This document shows, one piece after another, positions 1 to 9,031 of a stretch of DNA of 64,000 bases. Positions within the stretch are counted from its first letter, which is position 1; the number at the start of each line of letters is the position of its first letter. Under the pieces are notes generated by a model, which was given only the letters and a program-made list of their open reading frames with translations, was not told the origin of the DNA and did no database searches. Source of the DNA: Alphaproteobacteria bacterium (GTDB lineage: Bacteria > Pseudomonadota > Alphaproteobacteria > Acetobacterales > Acetobacteraceae); assembly GCA_026400815.1 (NCBI GenBank), contig JAPLOI010000062.1, positions 1 to 64,000 on the forward strand, written 5' to 3'. The position numbers were made by a program, and so were the translations under genes.

Positions 1-254
1 ACGTCGTCAACCGAGAAACATGAGCCGAAGTCGGCTGTCGTGGTTCACCAGAGGCCTACGGCGCATCGTCAGACTGCTCACCTTCGGACTGCCCCTGCCA
101 CCGCTATGGGCATCAGGATAAAACTGATGGGTGGTCAGGCACGCCACCCTGGCGCCACATGCGCACCGCACTCGCGCGGGCGGGCGTGATGGTGGCGCTG
201 GCTTGGCTTTATTCGAAGGCGTTGATGATGCCAGCCGCGTTCTTGCCCGCGATA
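1..254. other. Left-edge region, possible 3' end of an upstream gene
   Basis: A reading frame enters from the left edge on the plus strand and stops with TAA at 119-121. Its last 33 residues are basic and hydrophobic, but too little is present to identify it. After that I see no convincing gene up to the operator at 255. Short frames on both strands here lack a ribosome binding site and any recognisable motif. Confidence 0.3.
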
Positions 255-271
255 TGCAAATTATATTTGCA
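255..271. promoter_or_regulatory. Operator copy 1, TGCAAA-N5-TTTGCA
   Basis: A perfect palindrome, TGCAAA-TTATA-TTTGCA, extended by one more A/T pair on each side. It lies about 80 bases before the start of the regulator gene at 353. Two more copies with the same 5-base spacer lie beyond the 3' end of that gene. The spacing and repetition suggest the binding site of the encoded regulator, with autoregulation. That is an inference. Confidence 0.6.
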
Positions 272-352
272 TTTGATGAGCCATCTGTTGCGGAGAAACA
301 TGCTATTTCTCGTTGCACGCCAGCAGCCGGAGGCGGCTGCTAGCTTGGGGCG

Positions 353-685
353 ATGACGAAAGATCCGTTCAAGGTCGATTTTGGCCGACGCCTGCGGGCC
401 ACTGCAGCAGAATTCGGCTATGGCACCGCCCAGTCGATTGCTGATCTCTGCGGTGCAGAGCGCGCTGCCGTGGATACCTGGCTGAATGGCCGGGCGATGC
501 CGAAATGGCACCAAGCGGCGCGCTTGTGCCAAGCGTGGTCTATTACACTGGACTGGCTGATCCTGGGCAAGCCCGACACGCTGCAATACGGCGTATATTT
601 GCGGCTGGCCGCCTTCATCGCCGAAGGCTCGGCTTCGCCATCGCCTCCGGACATCGCGGCGGCCACCGGCCCCGCTCGGCGCTAG
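353..685 (+). CDS. Small phage-CI/XRE-like helix-turn-helix regulator
   Basis: A 110-residue protein whose first 75 residues look like a CI-type HTH domain. A GRRLRAT start helix is followed by AQSIADLCGAERAAVDTWLNG, with the second helix as probable recognition helix, and then a short segment containing LDWLILG that is typical after the HTH of phage CI-like repressors. The C-terminal 30 residues are low-complexity Ala/Pro/Ser. There is no peptidase (LexA-like) domain, so it would be a stand-alone DNA-binding protein. It starts at ATG 353 and ends in TAG. It sits in an AT-rich island unlike the GC-rich surroundings, which suggests a transferred or phage-derived piece. Three identical palindromes flank it and are the obvious candidate targets. 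Family assignment is by motif only. Confidence 0.7.
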   Translation: MTKDPFKVDFGRRLRATAAEFGYGTAQSIADLCGAERAAVDTWLNGRAMPKWHQAARLCQAWSITLDWLILGKPDTLQYGVYLRLAAFIAEGSASPSPPDIAAATGPARR

Positions 686-837
686 CCGCCTCTATTGCGC
701 GTTGCGCCTCGCGTTAATCATGCGCATGGGGTCGAACATTCCTAAAATAATTTACGCTTTTTTATTCACTTATTAATAATAAATAGGCCCGCAGAAGCCG
801 AATTCACAAATCGCTAATTCATCCTTGTGGCCCATCG
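686..837. other. AT-rich spacer after the CI-like regulator
   Basis: No gene is visible. From about 735 to 790 the sequence is almost entirely A and T, including TTATTCACTTATTAATAATA, in sharp contrast to the GC-rich genome. It may act as a loose terminator or as part of a promoter. Confidence 0.4.
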
Positions 838-854
838 TGCAAAATAACTTTGCA
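838..854. promoter_or_regulatory. Operator copy 2, TGCAAA-N5-TTTGCA
   Basis: TGCAAA-ATAAC-TTTGCA, a perfect 6+6 palindrome with the same spacer length as copy 1 and a different spacer sequence. It is 42 bases (centre to centre), about four helical turns, upstream of copy 3. Confidence 0.6.
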
Positions 855-879
855 TTTGGGCGAGAATTATCTTGAAGGT

Positions 880-905
880 CGCAAATTTTGTTTGCATTAT
901 ATAAT
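880..905 (+). promoter_or_regulatory. Operator copy 3 overlapping a probable promoter
   Basis: CGCAAA-TTTTG-TTTGCA (880-896) matches the other two operators at 11 of 12 positions. A perfect TATAAT lies just downstream at 900-905. No clear -35 box is present at normal spacing. A protein bound to this palindrome would cover the promoter, so repression is the simple reading. The transcript would run right into the candidate small gene at 934. Confidence 0.5.
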
Positions 906-933
906 TGTCGCTCGAAATCGATGGAGGGCTGTC

Positions 934-1200
934 ATGTCTGCATCCACGAAGCCCACCACCCTGCGGGCCTGCAGATCCCTTCGGGCTGGGCTTGCCGACT
1001 TTCCTGGCCGAGATCGATATCGGCATCCGGGCCTCTGCCGGAAGCATCAGCGCTCCTCCCGCCGCGGCCAAAATCACAAATTGATCAGCACGCTCGCCCT
1101 GGAATCAAAATTGATGTCAATTGCTCAAAATCGATCAATATTATCGCGAAAATACACTCCTGAAGTAATATACAATCACCACGAATTATTTATAAAGTAA
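934..1200 (+). CDS. Candidate small gene downstream of the operator pair (uncertain)
   Basis: An 88-residue frame starting at ATG 934, with a good GGAGG 8 bases upstream and the TATAAT/operator cluster just before it. The product is basic and shows no family I recognise. The last third lies in AT-rich sequence and may not be translated. The overlapping +1 and +2 frames look no worse in composition, so this may be a decayed gene. The support is the promoter-operator-RBS arrangement, not the protein sequence. Confidence 0.25.
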   Translation: MSASTKPTTLRACRSLRAGLADFPGRDRYRHPGLCRKHQRSSRRGQNHKLISTLALESKLMSIAQNRSILSRKYTPEVIYNHHELFIK

Positions 1201-1380
1201 TCTATGATTAACAACAATTCATCATGATACGGGGGCAAATGCAGGAAAACCTTCCGTGGATCATGTCAGCTATCGCGTCGCCGTTGGGGTATTGGGTGAA
1301 TGTTGCAATGGTGGCGACGTCTCGCATGGACGCCCCCGGGATCGCCGGGGGCTGAGGGACGCTGGGGCCGTGATCGGCTG
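1201..1380. other. Spacer before the histidine kinase
   Basis: The AT-rich tract ends near 1240 and GC-rich sequence resumes. The tract from 1078 to 1160 holds several ATTGAT/ATCAAT motifs, including ATTGATGTCAAT, that could be binding sites. An in-frame ATG at 1300 would add 27 residues to the kinase. They are Arg/Pro/Trp-rich and unlike a signal sequence, so I prefer the ATG at 1381. Confidence 0.3.
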
Positions 1381-3531
1381 ATGAAGCTGGCCATACCGTT
1401 TGCGGTGCTGGTCGTGCTCGGCGTTCTCGGCTGGTTCGCGGCCGAGCATCAGATCACCGAAGCGCATCGCCAATCTGAACGCGAGGCCGGGTCGCGGGTG
1501 CTTTCCGCGGCCGAGGCGCTGGAGCAGAACCTGCTGCGCATCGTCGAGGCTGTGGAAGGGATCCATTCCCTGGCGCAGACGCGGCAGAACCTGCTGGTGC
1601 GCGGCAGTGCAGAGGGCGTGGCCGCCATTGAAGACCATCTCAGGGCGGTGGCCACGCAGGAGCAGTTCGGCATTCTCCAGGTTGCGATGGCGGATGCCGA
1701 CGGGATGTTGAACTGGTCCAGCGTTCCGAACTGGGCGCCCGTTTCGATTGCCGACCGGGAACATTTCCGCATACATCAGGCCGGGCGGCAGGCGATGTTT
1801 GTCAGCGCCCCCGTGTTGGGGCGGGCCTCCGGGAAATGGAGCGTTCAGCTGACGCGGCCGATCCGGGGGCAGGATGGGGAATTCGCCGGCATTGCCGTGG
1901 TTTCCCTGGACCCGCTGCTGCTCTCCGCCCGGCTTGGCGCGATCCACTTCGATCCGACGGAAACCGCGGCGGTTCTTCTTCTGCCGGAAGGGACCATGAT
2001 TGCCCGCAGCCGGGATGTGGAGCAGGTGCTGGGCTGGATTATCCGCCCGTCGCATCCCGCCCTCGCGGCGGCCCGTGCTGCCACGCGGGGCTACCTGCGG
2101 ACCTCCAGCCTGTTCGGCGACAGGGAGGTTGTGATGGCATTCCGGCAGGTGGCGGATACGCCGCTGCTGGTGCAGATATCGGAGGACTGGGCCGTTTCGA
2201 AGGCCCCGCTCGACGAGCTTCAGGGCTGGGTGCGGGGCGCCTATGCCGCCCTGCCGCTGCTGAGCTTCGTGGCACTTGTTGCCCTGATCCAGATGCGGAT
2301 CACCCGACAAACACGGGCGGAACTGGATCTTGCAGAGGCGGCCCGCACTGCCGCCGAAACCGTACGGGAGGAGTTCGCGCGGATTCTGCTGGGCTCCCCC
2401 GCCGTGATCTATGCCGGGGAGCGGCGGCCTGGCGACACCGATGCCCACCAGGCGGCACGCGTTCGCTTCGTGTCCTCCAATGCCGCGCGGGTGACGGGGT
2501 GGGATGCCAGCGCGCTGATGGAGACGAATGCGTTCGTCGACCGCATGGACGATGCCGGCCGTGCCGAACGCCCGCGCTTCCGGGCCGCCAACCTGCAGGG
2601 TGGCGGCAGCGCCATGACCTACCGTTTCCGCCGCCCTGATGGCAGCTGGATGTGGCTGCGGGAGGAGGCGCGCGTGGCCGGCACAACGGCCGACGGGATG
2701 ATGCTCATGGTCGGCTACCTCACCGACGTTACCGGCCAGAGGCAGCTGGAGGCACAGGCGGCCGCATCGGCCAAGCTCGCCACGCTGGGCGAGATGGCCG
2801 CCGGCCTGGCGCATGAGATGAACCAGCCGCTGGCGATCATCGGCCTGGCGGCGGAGAATGCCGCGGATGAACTGCGGATGGAGGGGGAAGCCGCCATCCC
2901 CGCGGCCTTGACCCGGCTGGAGCGGATCGTCCGCCAGGCCGCCCGGGGGGGCGCCATCGTTCACCATCTTCGGGAGTTCAGCCGCCCCGGCCCCCTGGAC
3001 GAGGCTGGCCCCATCGGGCTTGGGGAGGTGCTGGACGGGGCCCAGCAGCTGACCCGCGGCGCCCTGCGCAATGCCGGCGTGGAGTGGGTGCAGGACCTGC
3101 CTTCCGACCTGCCTGCGATCGCTGCCGGGCTGGTGGCGGCGGAGCAGGTGTTCGTCAACCTCATCCTCAATGCCCGCGACGCCATGCTGGACCAGCCCCA
3201 GGACCAGCCACGACGGATTCTGGTGCGCGCGCGGGTGGAGGCGGGCATGGTGCTTGTGACGGTGACCGACACGGGCGGCGGCATCCCCGCCGCCGCGGCC
3301 GACAAGGTGTTCGAACCCTTCTTCACCACCAAGCCAGCAGACAAGGGCACGGGCCTGGGCCTGGCGATCTGCCATGGCATCATGCGGTCCCTGGGCGGGT
3401 CGATCGCTGCTTCCAACGTGCCGGGCGGTGCGGAAATCCGGCTGCGCTTTCGCTGCGCCGATGGTGGCGGGCCGGAGCGCGCATCGCAGCGTGACCTGGA
3501 TGCTGCTGCCGGCGCTAGGGCGCTTCCCTGA
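1381..3531 (+). CDS. Membrane sensor histidine kinase (PDC sensor, PAS, HisKA, HATPase)
   Basis: A 716-residue membrane kinase. A hydrophobic helix at residues 2-20 and a second near 285-305 enclose a periplasmic PDC/Cache-like sensor domain. A PAS fold follows at about 340-450, then a HisKA helix with AHEMNQPL (phospho-acceptor His478), an N box (NLILNARD), a G1 box (DTGGGIP) and a G2 box (GTGLGLAI). The AHEMNQPL version of the H box and the C4-dicarboxylate-sensor-like layout (two TM segments, PDC, no HAMP) place it near the DctB/FixL type. No response regulator lies beside it, so it is an orphan in this window and its signal is unknown. It converges on the oxidoreductase at 3538 with only six bases between the stop codons. 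An alternative start at 1300 is less likely. Confidence 0.88.
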   Translation: MKLAIPFAVLVVLGVLGWFAAEHQITEAHRQSEREAGSRVLSAAEALEQNLLRIVEAVEGIHSLAQTRQNLLVRGSAEGVAAIEDHLRAVATQEQFGILQVAMADADGMLNWSSVPNWAPVSIADREHFRIHQAGRQAMFVSAPVLGRASGKWSVQLTRPIRGQDGEFAGIAVVSLDPLLLSARLGAIHFDPTETAAVLLLPEGTMIARSRDVEQVLGWIIRPSHPALAAARAATRGYLRTSSLFGDREVVMAFRQVADTPLLVQISEDWAVSKAPLDELQGWVRGAYAALPLLSFVALVALIQMRITRQTRAELDLAEAARTAAETVREEFARILLGSPAVIYAGERRPGDTDAHQAARVRFVSSNAARVTGWDASALMETNAFVDRMDDAGRAERPRFRAANLQGGGSAMTYRFRRPDGSWMWLREEARVAGTTADGMMLMVGYLTDVTGQRQLEAQAAASAKLATLGEMAAGLAHEMNQPLAIIGLAAENAADELRMEGEAAIPAALTRLERIVRQAARGGAIVHHLREFSRPGPLDEAGPIGLGEVLDGAQQLTRGALRNAGVEWVQDLPSDLPAIAAGLVAAEQVFVNLILNARDAMLDQPQDQPRRILVRARVEAGMVLVTVTDTGGGIPAAAADKVFEPFFTTKPADKGTGLGLAICHGIMRSLGGSIAASNVPGGAEIRLRFRCADGGGPERASQRDLDAAAGARALP

Positions 3532-3537
3532 CGGGCT

Positions 3538-6500
3538 TCACTCCGCCGCCATCGCGGGTTTCGGCGCCGTGCCGTGGAGTTTTTCCAGCAGGCGGGTGCG
3601 TTCGGTGGCGGCGGTGCGGGCGTTGCGTTCCTTGACGTGGCCGAAGCCGCGGATCTTGTCTGGCAGGGAGGCGAGGCTGACGGCGGTGGACAGGGTGGCC
3701 GGCGTGAGGTGGGCGAGGATGTCTTCGACCGTGGCTTCGTATTCCGTGATGAGGGCGCGTTCCATGTGGCGTTCCTCGGTGCGGCCGAAGAGGTCCAGCC
3801 GCGTGCCGCGCAGGACGCGGAAGTGTTGCAGGAGCGAAAAGGCCTTCAGCATCCAGGGGCCGTAGGTTTTCTTGATCATCTGGCCGGTGTGCGGGTCTCG
3901 CTGGGCCAGCAGCGGGGGGGCCAGGTGGAATTCGAGGCGCTTGGGGTCTTCGAACTGGGCGGCCAGCGCGGCCTTGAATTCGGGGGCGGCGTAGAGGCGG
4001 GCGACTTCGTATTCGTCCTTGTAGGCGAGGAGCTTGTGGTAGCCGCGGGCGACGGCCTCGGTGAGGGCGGTGTTGCCGGAGAACATGCGGCCTTCGACTT
4101 CGCGGACGCGGTCGACGAGGGCGCGGTAGCGGCGGGCGTAGCGCTTGCTTTGGTACTGGACGAGATGGGCTTCGCGGGTGGCGATGATGTCTTCCAGCGT
4201 GGCGGGTTCGGGCTTTTCGGTGGAAAGGCCGGCGGCGGTTTGCACGCGGGCGAGGTCGTGGGCGGCGCAGCGGCCCCAGGTGAAGGCGGCCTTGTTGGCT
4301 TCCACCGCGGTGCCGTTCAGCTCGATGGCGCGGAGCAGGCTATCCAGGCTGAGGGGGACGAGGCCCTTCTGGAAGGCGTAGCCGAGGAGGAAGGGGTTGG
4401 TGGCGATGCTGTCGCCCATCAGCGCGGTGGCGATGGCGGTGGCATCGAACTGATCCAGCGCCGACTGGCCGATGGCCTGGGCGATGCTGCGGCGGAGCTG
4501 GACGCTGGGGAGGCGGATGGTGGTGTCCAGCACGAAATCGCCGCTGGGGGTTTCGTAGGTGTTCAGCACGGCGTGGGTGACGCCCTGGGCGTAGGTGGCC
4601 AGTGAATCCTTGCTGGCGGCGACGACCATGTCGCAGGCGAGCAGGAGGTCGGCGCCCATTCGGCTGACCTTGAGGCCGTGCAGGTTGGATTCGGTTTCGG
4701 ACAGGCGGATGTGGCTGGTGACGCCGCCGGCCTTCTGGCTGAGGCCGGTCTGGTCCAGCACGGTGACGTGCTTGCCATCCAGGTGCGCGGCCATGCCGAT
4801 GAGGGCGCCGATGGTGACGATCCCGGTGCCGCCGATGCCGGTGACAAGGATGTTCCAGGGGCGGGTGAGGGCGGGCGTGGCGGGGAGCGGGAGCTCGAAG
4901 GCTTCCGGGGTGACGCGGGCGCGCTTTTTCGGCTCGGCGCCGTGGACGGTGACGAAGCTGGGGCAGAAGCCGTCCGTGCAGGAGAAATCCTTGTTGCAGG
5001 TGGACTGATCGATCACGCGCTTGGTGCCGAGCTCGGTTTCCAGCGGTTGCACCGACAGACAGTTGGAGGCGCGGGAGCAATCGCCGCAGCCTTCGCAGAC
5101 GGCGGCGTTGATGAAGCTGCGCTTCGCGGGATCGGGGAAGGTGCCGCGCTTGCGGCGGCGGCGCTTTTCGCTGGCGCAGGTCTGGTCGTAGATGATGACG
5201 GTGCAGCCCGGGGTATCGCGCAGGCGGCGGCTGATCAGGTCGAGGTCGCGGCGGTGGTGGACTTCGGTGCCCGGCGCGAGATCCTTCACGTCGTCGTATT
5301 TCTCGGGCTCGTCGGTGACGACGATGATGGCCTTCGCGCCTTCGGCGGCGACCTGGCGGGAGATGTGCGGGACGGAGATCTGGCCATCCACCGGCTGGCC
5401 GCCGGTCATCGCCACGGCGTCGTTGAACAGGATTTTGTAGGTGATGTTGACGCCGGCGGCGACGCTGGCGCGGACGGCCATGTAGCCGGAGTGGAAATAG
5501 GTGCCGTCGCCCATGTTGGCGAAGACGTGGTTTTCCTCGGTGAAGGGGGCCTGGCCGGACCAGGCGACGCCTTCGCCGCCCATCTGGCTGAAGCTGTCGG
5601 TGCTGCGGTCCATCCAGACGGCCAGGGTGTGGCAGCCGATGCCGCCGAGGGCGCGGGAGCCGTCGATGACCTTGGTGGAGGAGTTGTGCGGGCAGCCGGA
5701 GCAGAAATAGGGGCGGCGCAGGGCGGCGACTTCGGCTTTCGCGATGGCATCCAGGTTGTCGCGCAGGCGGGCGGCGTGGGCCTGGAGCTTTTCAGAATCG
5801 GCGTAACGGGCGATGCGGGGGGCGATGGCCAGCGCGATCTCGGCGCTGGAGAATTCACCGTGGGCCTTGAGCATGGCGGTGCCGTCGGCGTTGCGCTTGC
5901 CGAGGACGCGGGGGCGATCCGGCGCGTCGTAGAGGATGTCGCGGATCTGCTGTTCGATGAGGGGGTGCTTTTCCTCGACGACGACGATTTCCTCCAGCCC
6001 GCGGGCGAATTTGCGGATGGTTTCGGGGTCGACGGGCCAGGTGAGGGCGAGCTTGAGGAGGCGGACGCCGGGGGGTTCGGGCATGCCGAGATCGGCGAAG
6101 GCCTGACGGGTGTCGTGGTAGGATTTGCCGGAGGTGACGATGCCGAGGCGGGCGCCGATGGGGTTGAGGATGGTGCGGTCCAGCCCGTTGGCGCGGGCGT
6201 AGCGCTGGGCTTCCGGCAGGCCAATGGCGATGGTGCGGGCTTCCTGGTCCAGCGGCAGGGCGGGGATGCGGCCGCCGACATCGGAGAGGCGCAGGCCGGC
6301 ATCGGGGTGCGGGCCATCCGGCAGGATGATGCGGAAATCCGGCAGGTCGAAGGCGACGGAGGCGGATGAATCCATCACGTCGCCGACCAGCTTGAAGCCG
6401 ATCCAGCGGCCGGACCAGCGCGACATGGCCCAGCCGTGCAGGCCGAACTGGAGGATATCCGTGATGTCCGACGGGACCAGGATGGGCATGTGGGCCGCGG

Positions 6501-6990
6501 TGAGGGCCAGCTCGCTCTGGTGCGGGACGGTGGAGGATTTGCAGCCGTGGTCGTCGCCGGCCATGACGAGGACGCCGCCGTGGCGGGCGGTGCCGGCGTA
6601 GTTGGCGTGGCGGAAGACGTCTCCGCTGCGGTCCACGCCGGGGCCCTTGCCGTACCAGTAGGCGAAGACGCCGTCGTATTTCGCGGTTTGCAAATGCGGG
6701 AGCTGCTGGGTGCCCCAGATGGCGGTGGCGGCGAGTTCCTCGTTCACGCCGGGGCGGAAGACGATGTGGGCTTCCTCGATGCGCTTCTTGGCGTTCCACA
6801 TCTGGATGTCGACGCCGCCGAGGGGGGAGCCGCGGTAGCCCGAGATGTAGCCGGCGGTGTTGAGGCCGGCGGCGACATCGAGCTGGCGTTGCAGCAGCGG
6901 AAGGCGGACGAGCGCCTGGGAGCCGGTGAGGAAGAACCGGTCGGAGCCGACCTGGTACTTGTCGTCCAGCGTGACGGTGGAGTGCTTCAT
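3538..6990 (-). CDS. Fused indolepyruvate/2-oxoacid:ferredoxin oxidoreductase
   Basis: A 1150-residue single-chain enzyme in which the IorA and IorB functions are fused. Such enzymes convert a 2-oxo acid plus CoA to an acyl-CoA and CO2, passing electrons to an iron-sulfur carrier. The N-terminal half has a pyrimidine-binding thiamine-diphosphate domain (SGYRGSPLGG). Around residue 490 is the diphosphate/Mg site, GDGTYFHSG with NDAVAMTGGQ downstream. Near 630 lies a cysteine cluster, CEGCGDCSRASNC and CNKDFSCTDGFC, for Fe-S binding. From about 710 is the gamma/beta-type domain with GIGGTGIVTIG. The full length and all motifs look intact. It is the last gene of a minus-strand block devoted to leucine and valine catabolism. 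A branched-chain 2-oxo acid is therefore a credible substrate, although the family name refers to indolepyruvate. That substrate call is inference. Confidence 0.9.
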   Translation of the reverse strand: MKHSTVTLDDKYQVGSDRFFLTGSQALVRLPLLQRQLDVAAGLNTAGYISGYRGSPLGGVDIQMWNAKKRIEEAHIVFRPGVNEELAATAIWGTQQLPHLQTAKYDGVFAYWYGKGPGVDRSGDVFRHANYAGTARHGGVLVMAGDDHGCKSSTVPHQSELALTAAHMPILVPSDITDILQFGLHGWAMSRWSGRWIGFKLVGDVMDSSASVAFDLPDFRIILPDGPHPDAGLRLSDVGGRIPALPLDQEARTIAIGLPEAQRYARANGLDRTILNPIGARLGIVTSGKSYHDTRQAFADLGMPEPPGVRLLKLALTWPVDPETIRKFARGLEEIVVVEEKHPLIEQQIRDILYDAPDRPRVLGKRNADGTAMLKAHGEFSSAEIALAIAPRIARYADSEKLQAHAARLRDNLDAIAKAEVAALRRPYFCSGCPHNSSTKVIDGSRALGGIGCHTLAVWMDRSTDSFSQMGGEGVAWSGQAPFTEENHVFANMGDGTYFHSGYMAVRASVAAGVNITYKILFNDAVAMTGGQPVDGQISVPHISRQVAAEGAKAIIVVTDEPEKYDDVKDLAPGTEVHHRRDLDLISRRLRDTPGCTVIIYDQTCASEKRRRRKRGTFPDPAKRSFINAAVCEGCGDCSRASNCLSVQPLETELGTKRVIDQSTCNKDFSCTDGFCPSFVTVHGAEPKKRARVTPEAFELPLPATPALTRPWNILVTGIGGTGIVTIGALIGMAAHLDGKHVTVLDQTGLSQKAGGVTSHIRLSETESNLHGLKVSRMGADLLLACDMVVAASKDSLATYAQGVTHAVLNTYETPSGDFVLDTTIRLPSVQLRRSIAQAIGQSALDQFDATAIATALMGDSIATNPFLLGYAFQKGLVPLSLDSLLRAIELNGTAVEANKAAFTWGRCAAHDLARVQTAAGLSTEKPEPATLEDIIATREAHLVQYQSKRYARRYRALVDRVREVEGRMFSGNTALTEAVARGYHKLLAYKDEYEVARLYAAPEFKAALAAQFEDPKRLEFHLAPPLLAQRDPHTGQMIKKTYGPWMLKAFSLLQHFRVLRGTRLDLFGRTEERHMERALITEYEATVEDILAHLTPATLSTAVSLASLPDKIRGFGHVKERNARTAATERTRLLEKLHGTAPKPAMAAE

Positions 6991-7042
6991 GGCCGTGGCC
7001 CCCTCGCGTATGCGCGATGATATGGCATTGGTGCTGACCTAT

Positions 7043-9031
7043 TCAAGCGGGATCGAGCAGCACGAGTTCGATCCCTTCGGCGACCATCTCCCCTTCGGCG
7101 CAGCGCAGGGCGGCGACGGTGCCGGGGGCGGCGGCGGTGAGGGGGAGTTCCATCTTCATCGCCTCCAGCACCAGGAGGGTTTGGCCCTTGGTGACGGTGT
7201 CGCCTTGTTGGACCAGGAGGCGGGCGACGCGGCCGGGGATGGGGGAGATGACGCGCCTTGCCCCGGCGCTGGCGGCTTCGGGCGGGGCGTGGGGGTCGAT
7301 TTCCTCGATGGTGTGGTTGGTGCCGTCTAGCACCACGGTGAGGCGGGGCGGGGTGGCGATGACGGTGGCGCGGGCGGCGGTGCTGTCCAGCCGGAGGAGG
7401 AGGGCGGCTTCGTGGGGGGTGGCGTGGCCAGTGGAATGAACAGTGTGCTGGATGCTGTCCCATTCCAGGTGCCAGCCGCCATTGGGCGCGGGGTGGGCGG
7501 CGATTTCGGTGGTTTCGCCCTGGTGGCGCAGGAGGAGGGTTTGGTGGCCCGGGAGGTTGGGGCGCCAGCTGTCCTGGGCGGACCACGGCGAGTGGGGGTC
7601 GCCTGGGATGATGGCGGATTGGGACCGGGTGTTGAGGAGGGTGAGGGCGGCGGCGGCGAGGGCGAGATCCGGCGTGGTGGCGGTGCCGTCCAGCAGTTCC
7701 GGGTGGCGGGCGATGAGGCCGGTGTCGAAGGTGCCGCCGGCGAAGGCGGGGTGGGTGGCCAGGGCGCGCAGCAGGGGGAGGTTGGTTTGGACGCCGACGA
7801 CCTCGGTTTGGGCCAGGGCCTGGGAGAGGCGGGCCAGGGCGGCGCGGCGATCGGGGGCGTGGACGATGAGCTTGGCGATCATCGGATCGTAGTCGGGCGT
7901 GATGGTGTCTCCGGCGCGGACGCCGCTGTCGATGCGGATGCCTTCGGGGAGTTTCAGGTGGGAGAGGGTGCCGACGGAGGGCAGGAAGTTGCGGGCGGGG
8001 TCTTCGGCGTAGAGGCGGACTTCGATGGCGTGGCCCTGGATGCCGAGTTGGTCCTGGGTGAGCGGGAGGGGTTCGCCGGCGGCGATGCGGAGTTGCCATT
8101 CGACCAGGTCGAGGCCGGTGATGGCCTCCGTGACGGGGTGTTCGACCTGGAGGCGGGTGTTCATTTCCATGAAGTGGAAGGAGTCGTTCTCCGCGATGAA
8201 TTCCACCGTGCCGGCGCCGACGTAGTTCACCGCGCGGGCGGCGGCGATGGCGGCCTCGCCCATGGCGGCGCGCATCGCGGTGGTCATGCCCGGGGCGGGC
8301 GCTTCCTCGATGATCTTCTGGTGGCGGCGCTGGATGGAGCAGTCGCGTTCGAAGAGGCTGACGGTGTTGCCGTGCGTGTCGGCAAAAACCTGGATTTCGA
8401 TGTGGCGGGGGCGGGTGAGGTATTTTTCGACCAGGACGCGGTCGTCGCCGAAGCTGGAACGGGCTTCGCGTTGGGCGCCTTCGAGGGCGGCGGGGAAATC
8501 GGTGGCGGACTCGACCACGCGCATGCCTTTGCCGCCGCCGCCGGCTGAGGCCTTGATGAGGACGGGGTAGCCGATGCTGTCCGCCGCGGATTGCAGGGTG
8601 GGGAGGTCCTGGGCTTCGCCGTGATAGCCGGGGACGAGGGGGATTCCGGCTTCGGCCATGAGGGCCTTGGCTTGCGACTTGCCGCCCATGGCGCGGATGG
8701 CCGACGGCGGGGGGCCGACGAAGATCAGGCCGGCGGCGGCGCAGGCTTCGGCGAAGGCGGCGTTTTCGGAGAGGAAGCCGTAGCCGGGGTGGATGGCTTC
8801 CGCGCCTGACAGGCGGGCGGCTTCGATTATGGCTTCGATGCGCAGGTAGGAGTCGCGCGGGGCGGCGGGGCCGATGCGGTGGGCAACATCTGCCATGGCG
8901 ACATGCTGGGCGGTGGCATCGGCATCGGAATGGACGGCGATGGTGCGCAGGCCCATGCGGCGGGCGGTGCGGATGATGCGGCAGGCGATTTCGCCGCGAT
9001 TGGCGATGAGGAGCTTGGTGAACATCGCCAT
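7043..9031 (-). CDS. mccA: 3-Methylcrotonyl-CoA carboxylase, biotin-carrying alpha subunit
   Basis: A 662-residue acyl-CoA carboxylase alpha chain. The N-terminal biotin carboxylase domain has the GGGGKGMR nucleotide loop and the substrate-binding EMNTRLQVEHPVTE stretch. The C-terminus is a biotinyl domain with LEAMKMELPL, where the Lys near residue 625 carries biotin. It carboxylates 3-methylcrotonyl-CoA in leucine breakdown together with the beta subunit. The acyl specificity (methylcrotonyl rather than propionyl or geranyl) is inferred from the neighbouring mccB and isovaleryl-CoA dehydrogenase genes. I chose the ATG at 9031, which shares its A with the TGA stop of mccB (TGATG) and implies translational coupling. 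A second in-frame ATG lies six bases later. Confidence 0.9.
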   Translation of the reverse strand: MAMFTKLLIANRGEIACRIIRTARRMGLRTIAVHSDADATAQHVAMADVAHRIGPAAPRDSYLRIEAIIEAARLSGAEAIHPGYGFLSENAAFAEACAAAGLIFVGPPPSAIRAMGGKSQAKALMAEAGIPLVPGYHGEAQDLPTLQSAADSIGYPVLIKASAGGGGKGMRVVESATDFPAALEGAQREARSSFGDDRVLVEKYLTRPRHIEIQVFADTHGNTVSLFERDCSIQRRHQKIIEEAPAPGMTTAMRAAMGEAAIAAARAVNYVGAGTVEFIAENDSFHFMEMNTRLQVEHPVTEAITGLDLVEWQLRIAAGEPLPLTQDQLGIQGHAIEVRLYAEDPARNFLPSVGTLSHLKLPEGIRIDSGVRAGDTITPDYDPMIAKLIVHAPDRRAALARLSQALAQTEVVGVQTNLPLLRALATHPAFAGGTFDTGLIARHPELLDGTATTPDLALAAAALTLLNTRSQSAIIPGDPHSPWSAQDSWRPNLPGHQTLLLRHQGETTEIAAHPAPNGGWHLEWDSIQHTVHSTGHATPHEAALLLRLDSTAARATVIATPPRLTVVLDGTNHTIEEIDPHAPPEAASAGARRVISPIPGRVARLLVQQGDTVTKGQTLLVLEAMKMELPLTAAAPGTVAALRCAEGEMVAEGIELVLLDPA

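Noticed and set aside
1-350. Possible tRNA or integrase remnant at the left edge
   Set aside because: No acceptor-stem, TTCGA-type T-loop or anticodon layout could be folded, and no integrase motif is seen.
4678-6369. Long plus-strand frame opposite the indolepyruvate oxidoreductase
   Set aside because: Gly/Ala/Asp-rich shadow of a strongly biased gene; the minus frame carries every expected motif.
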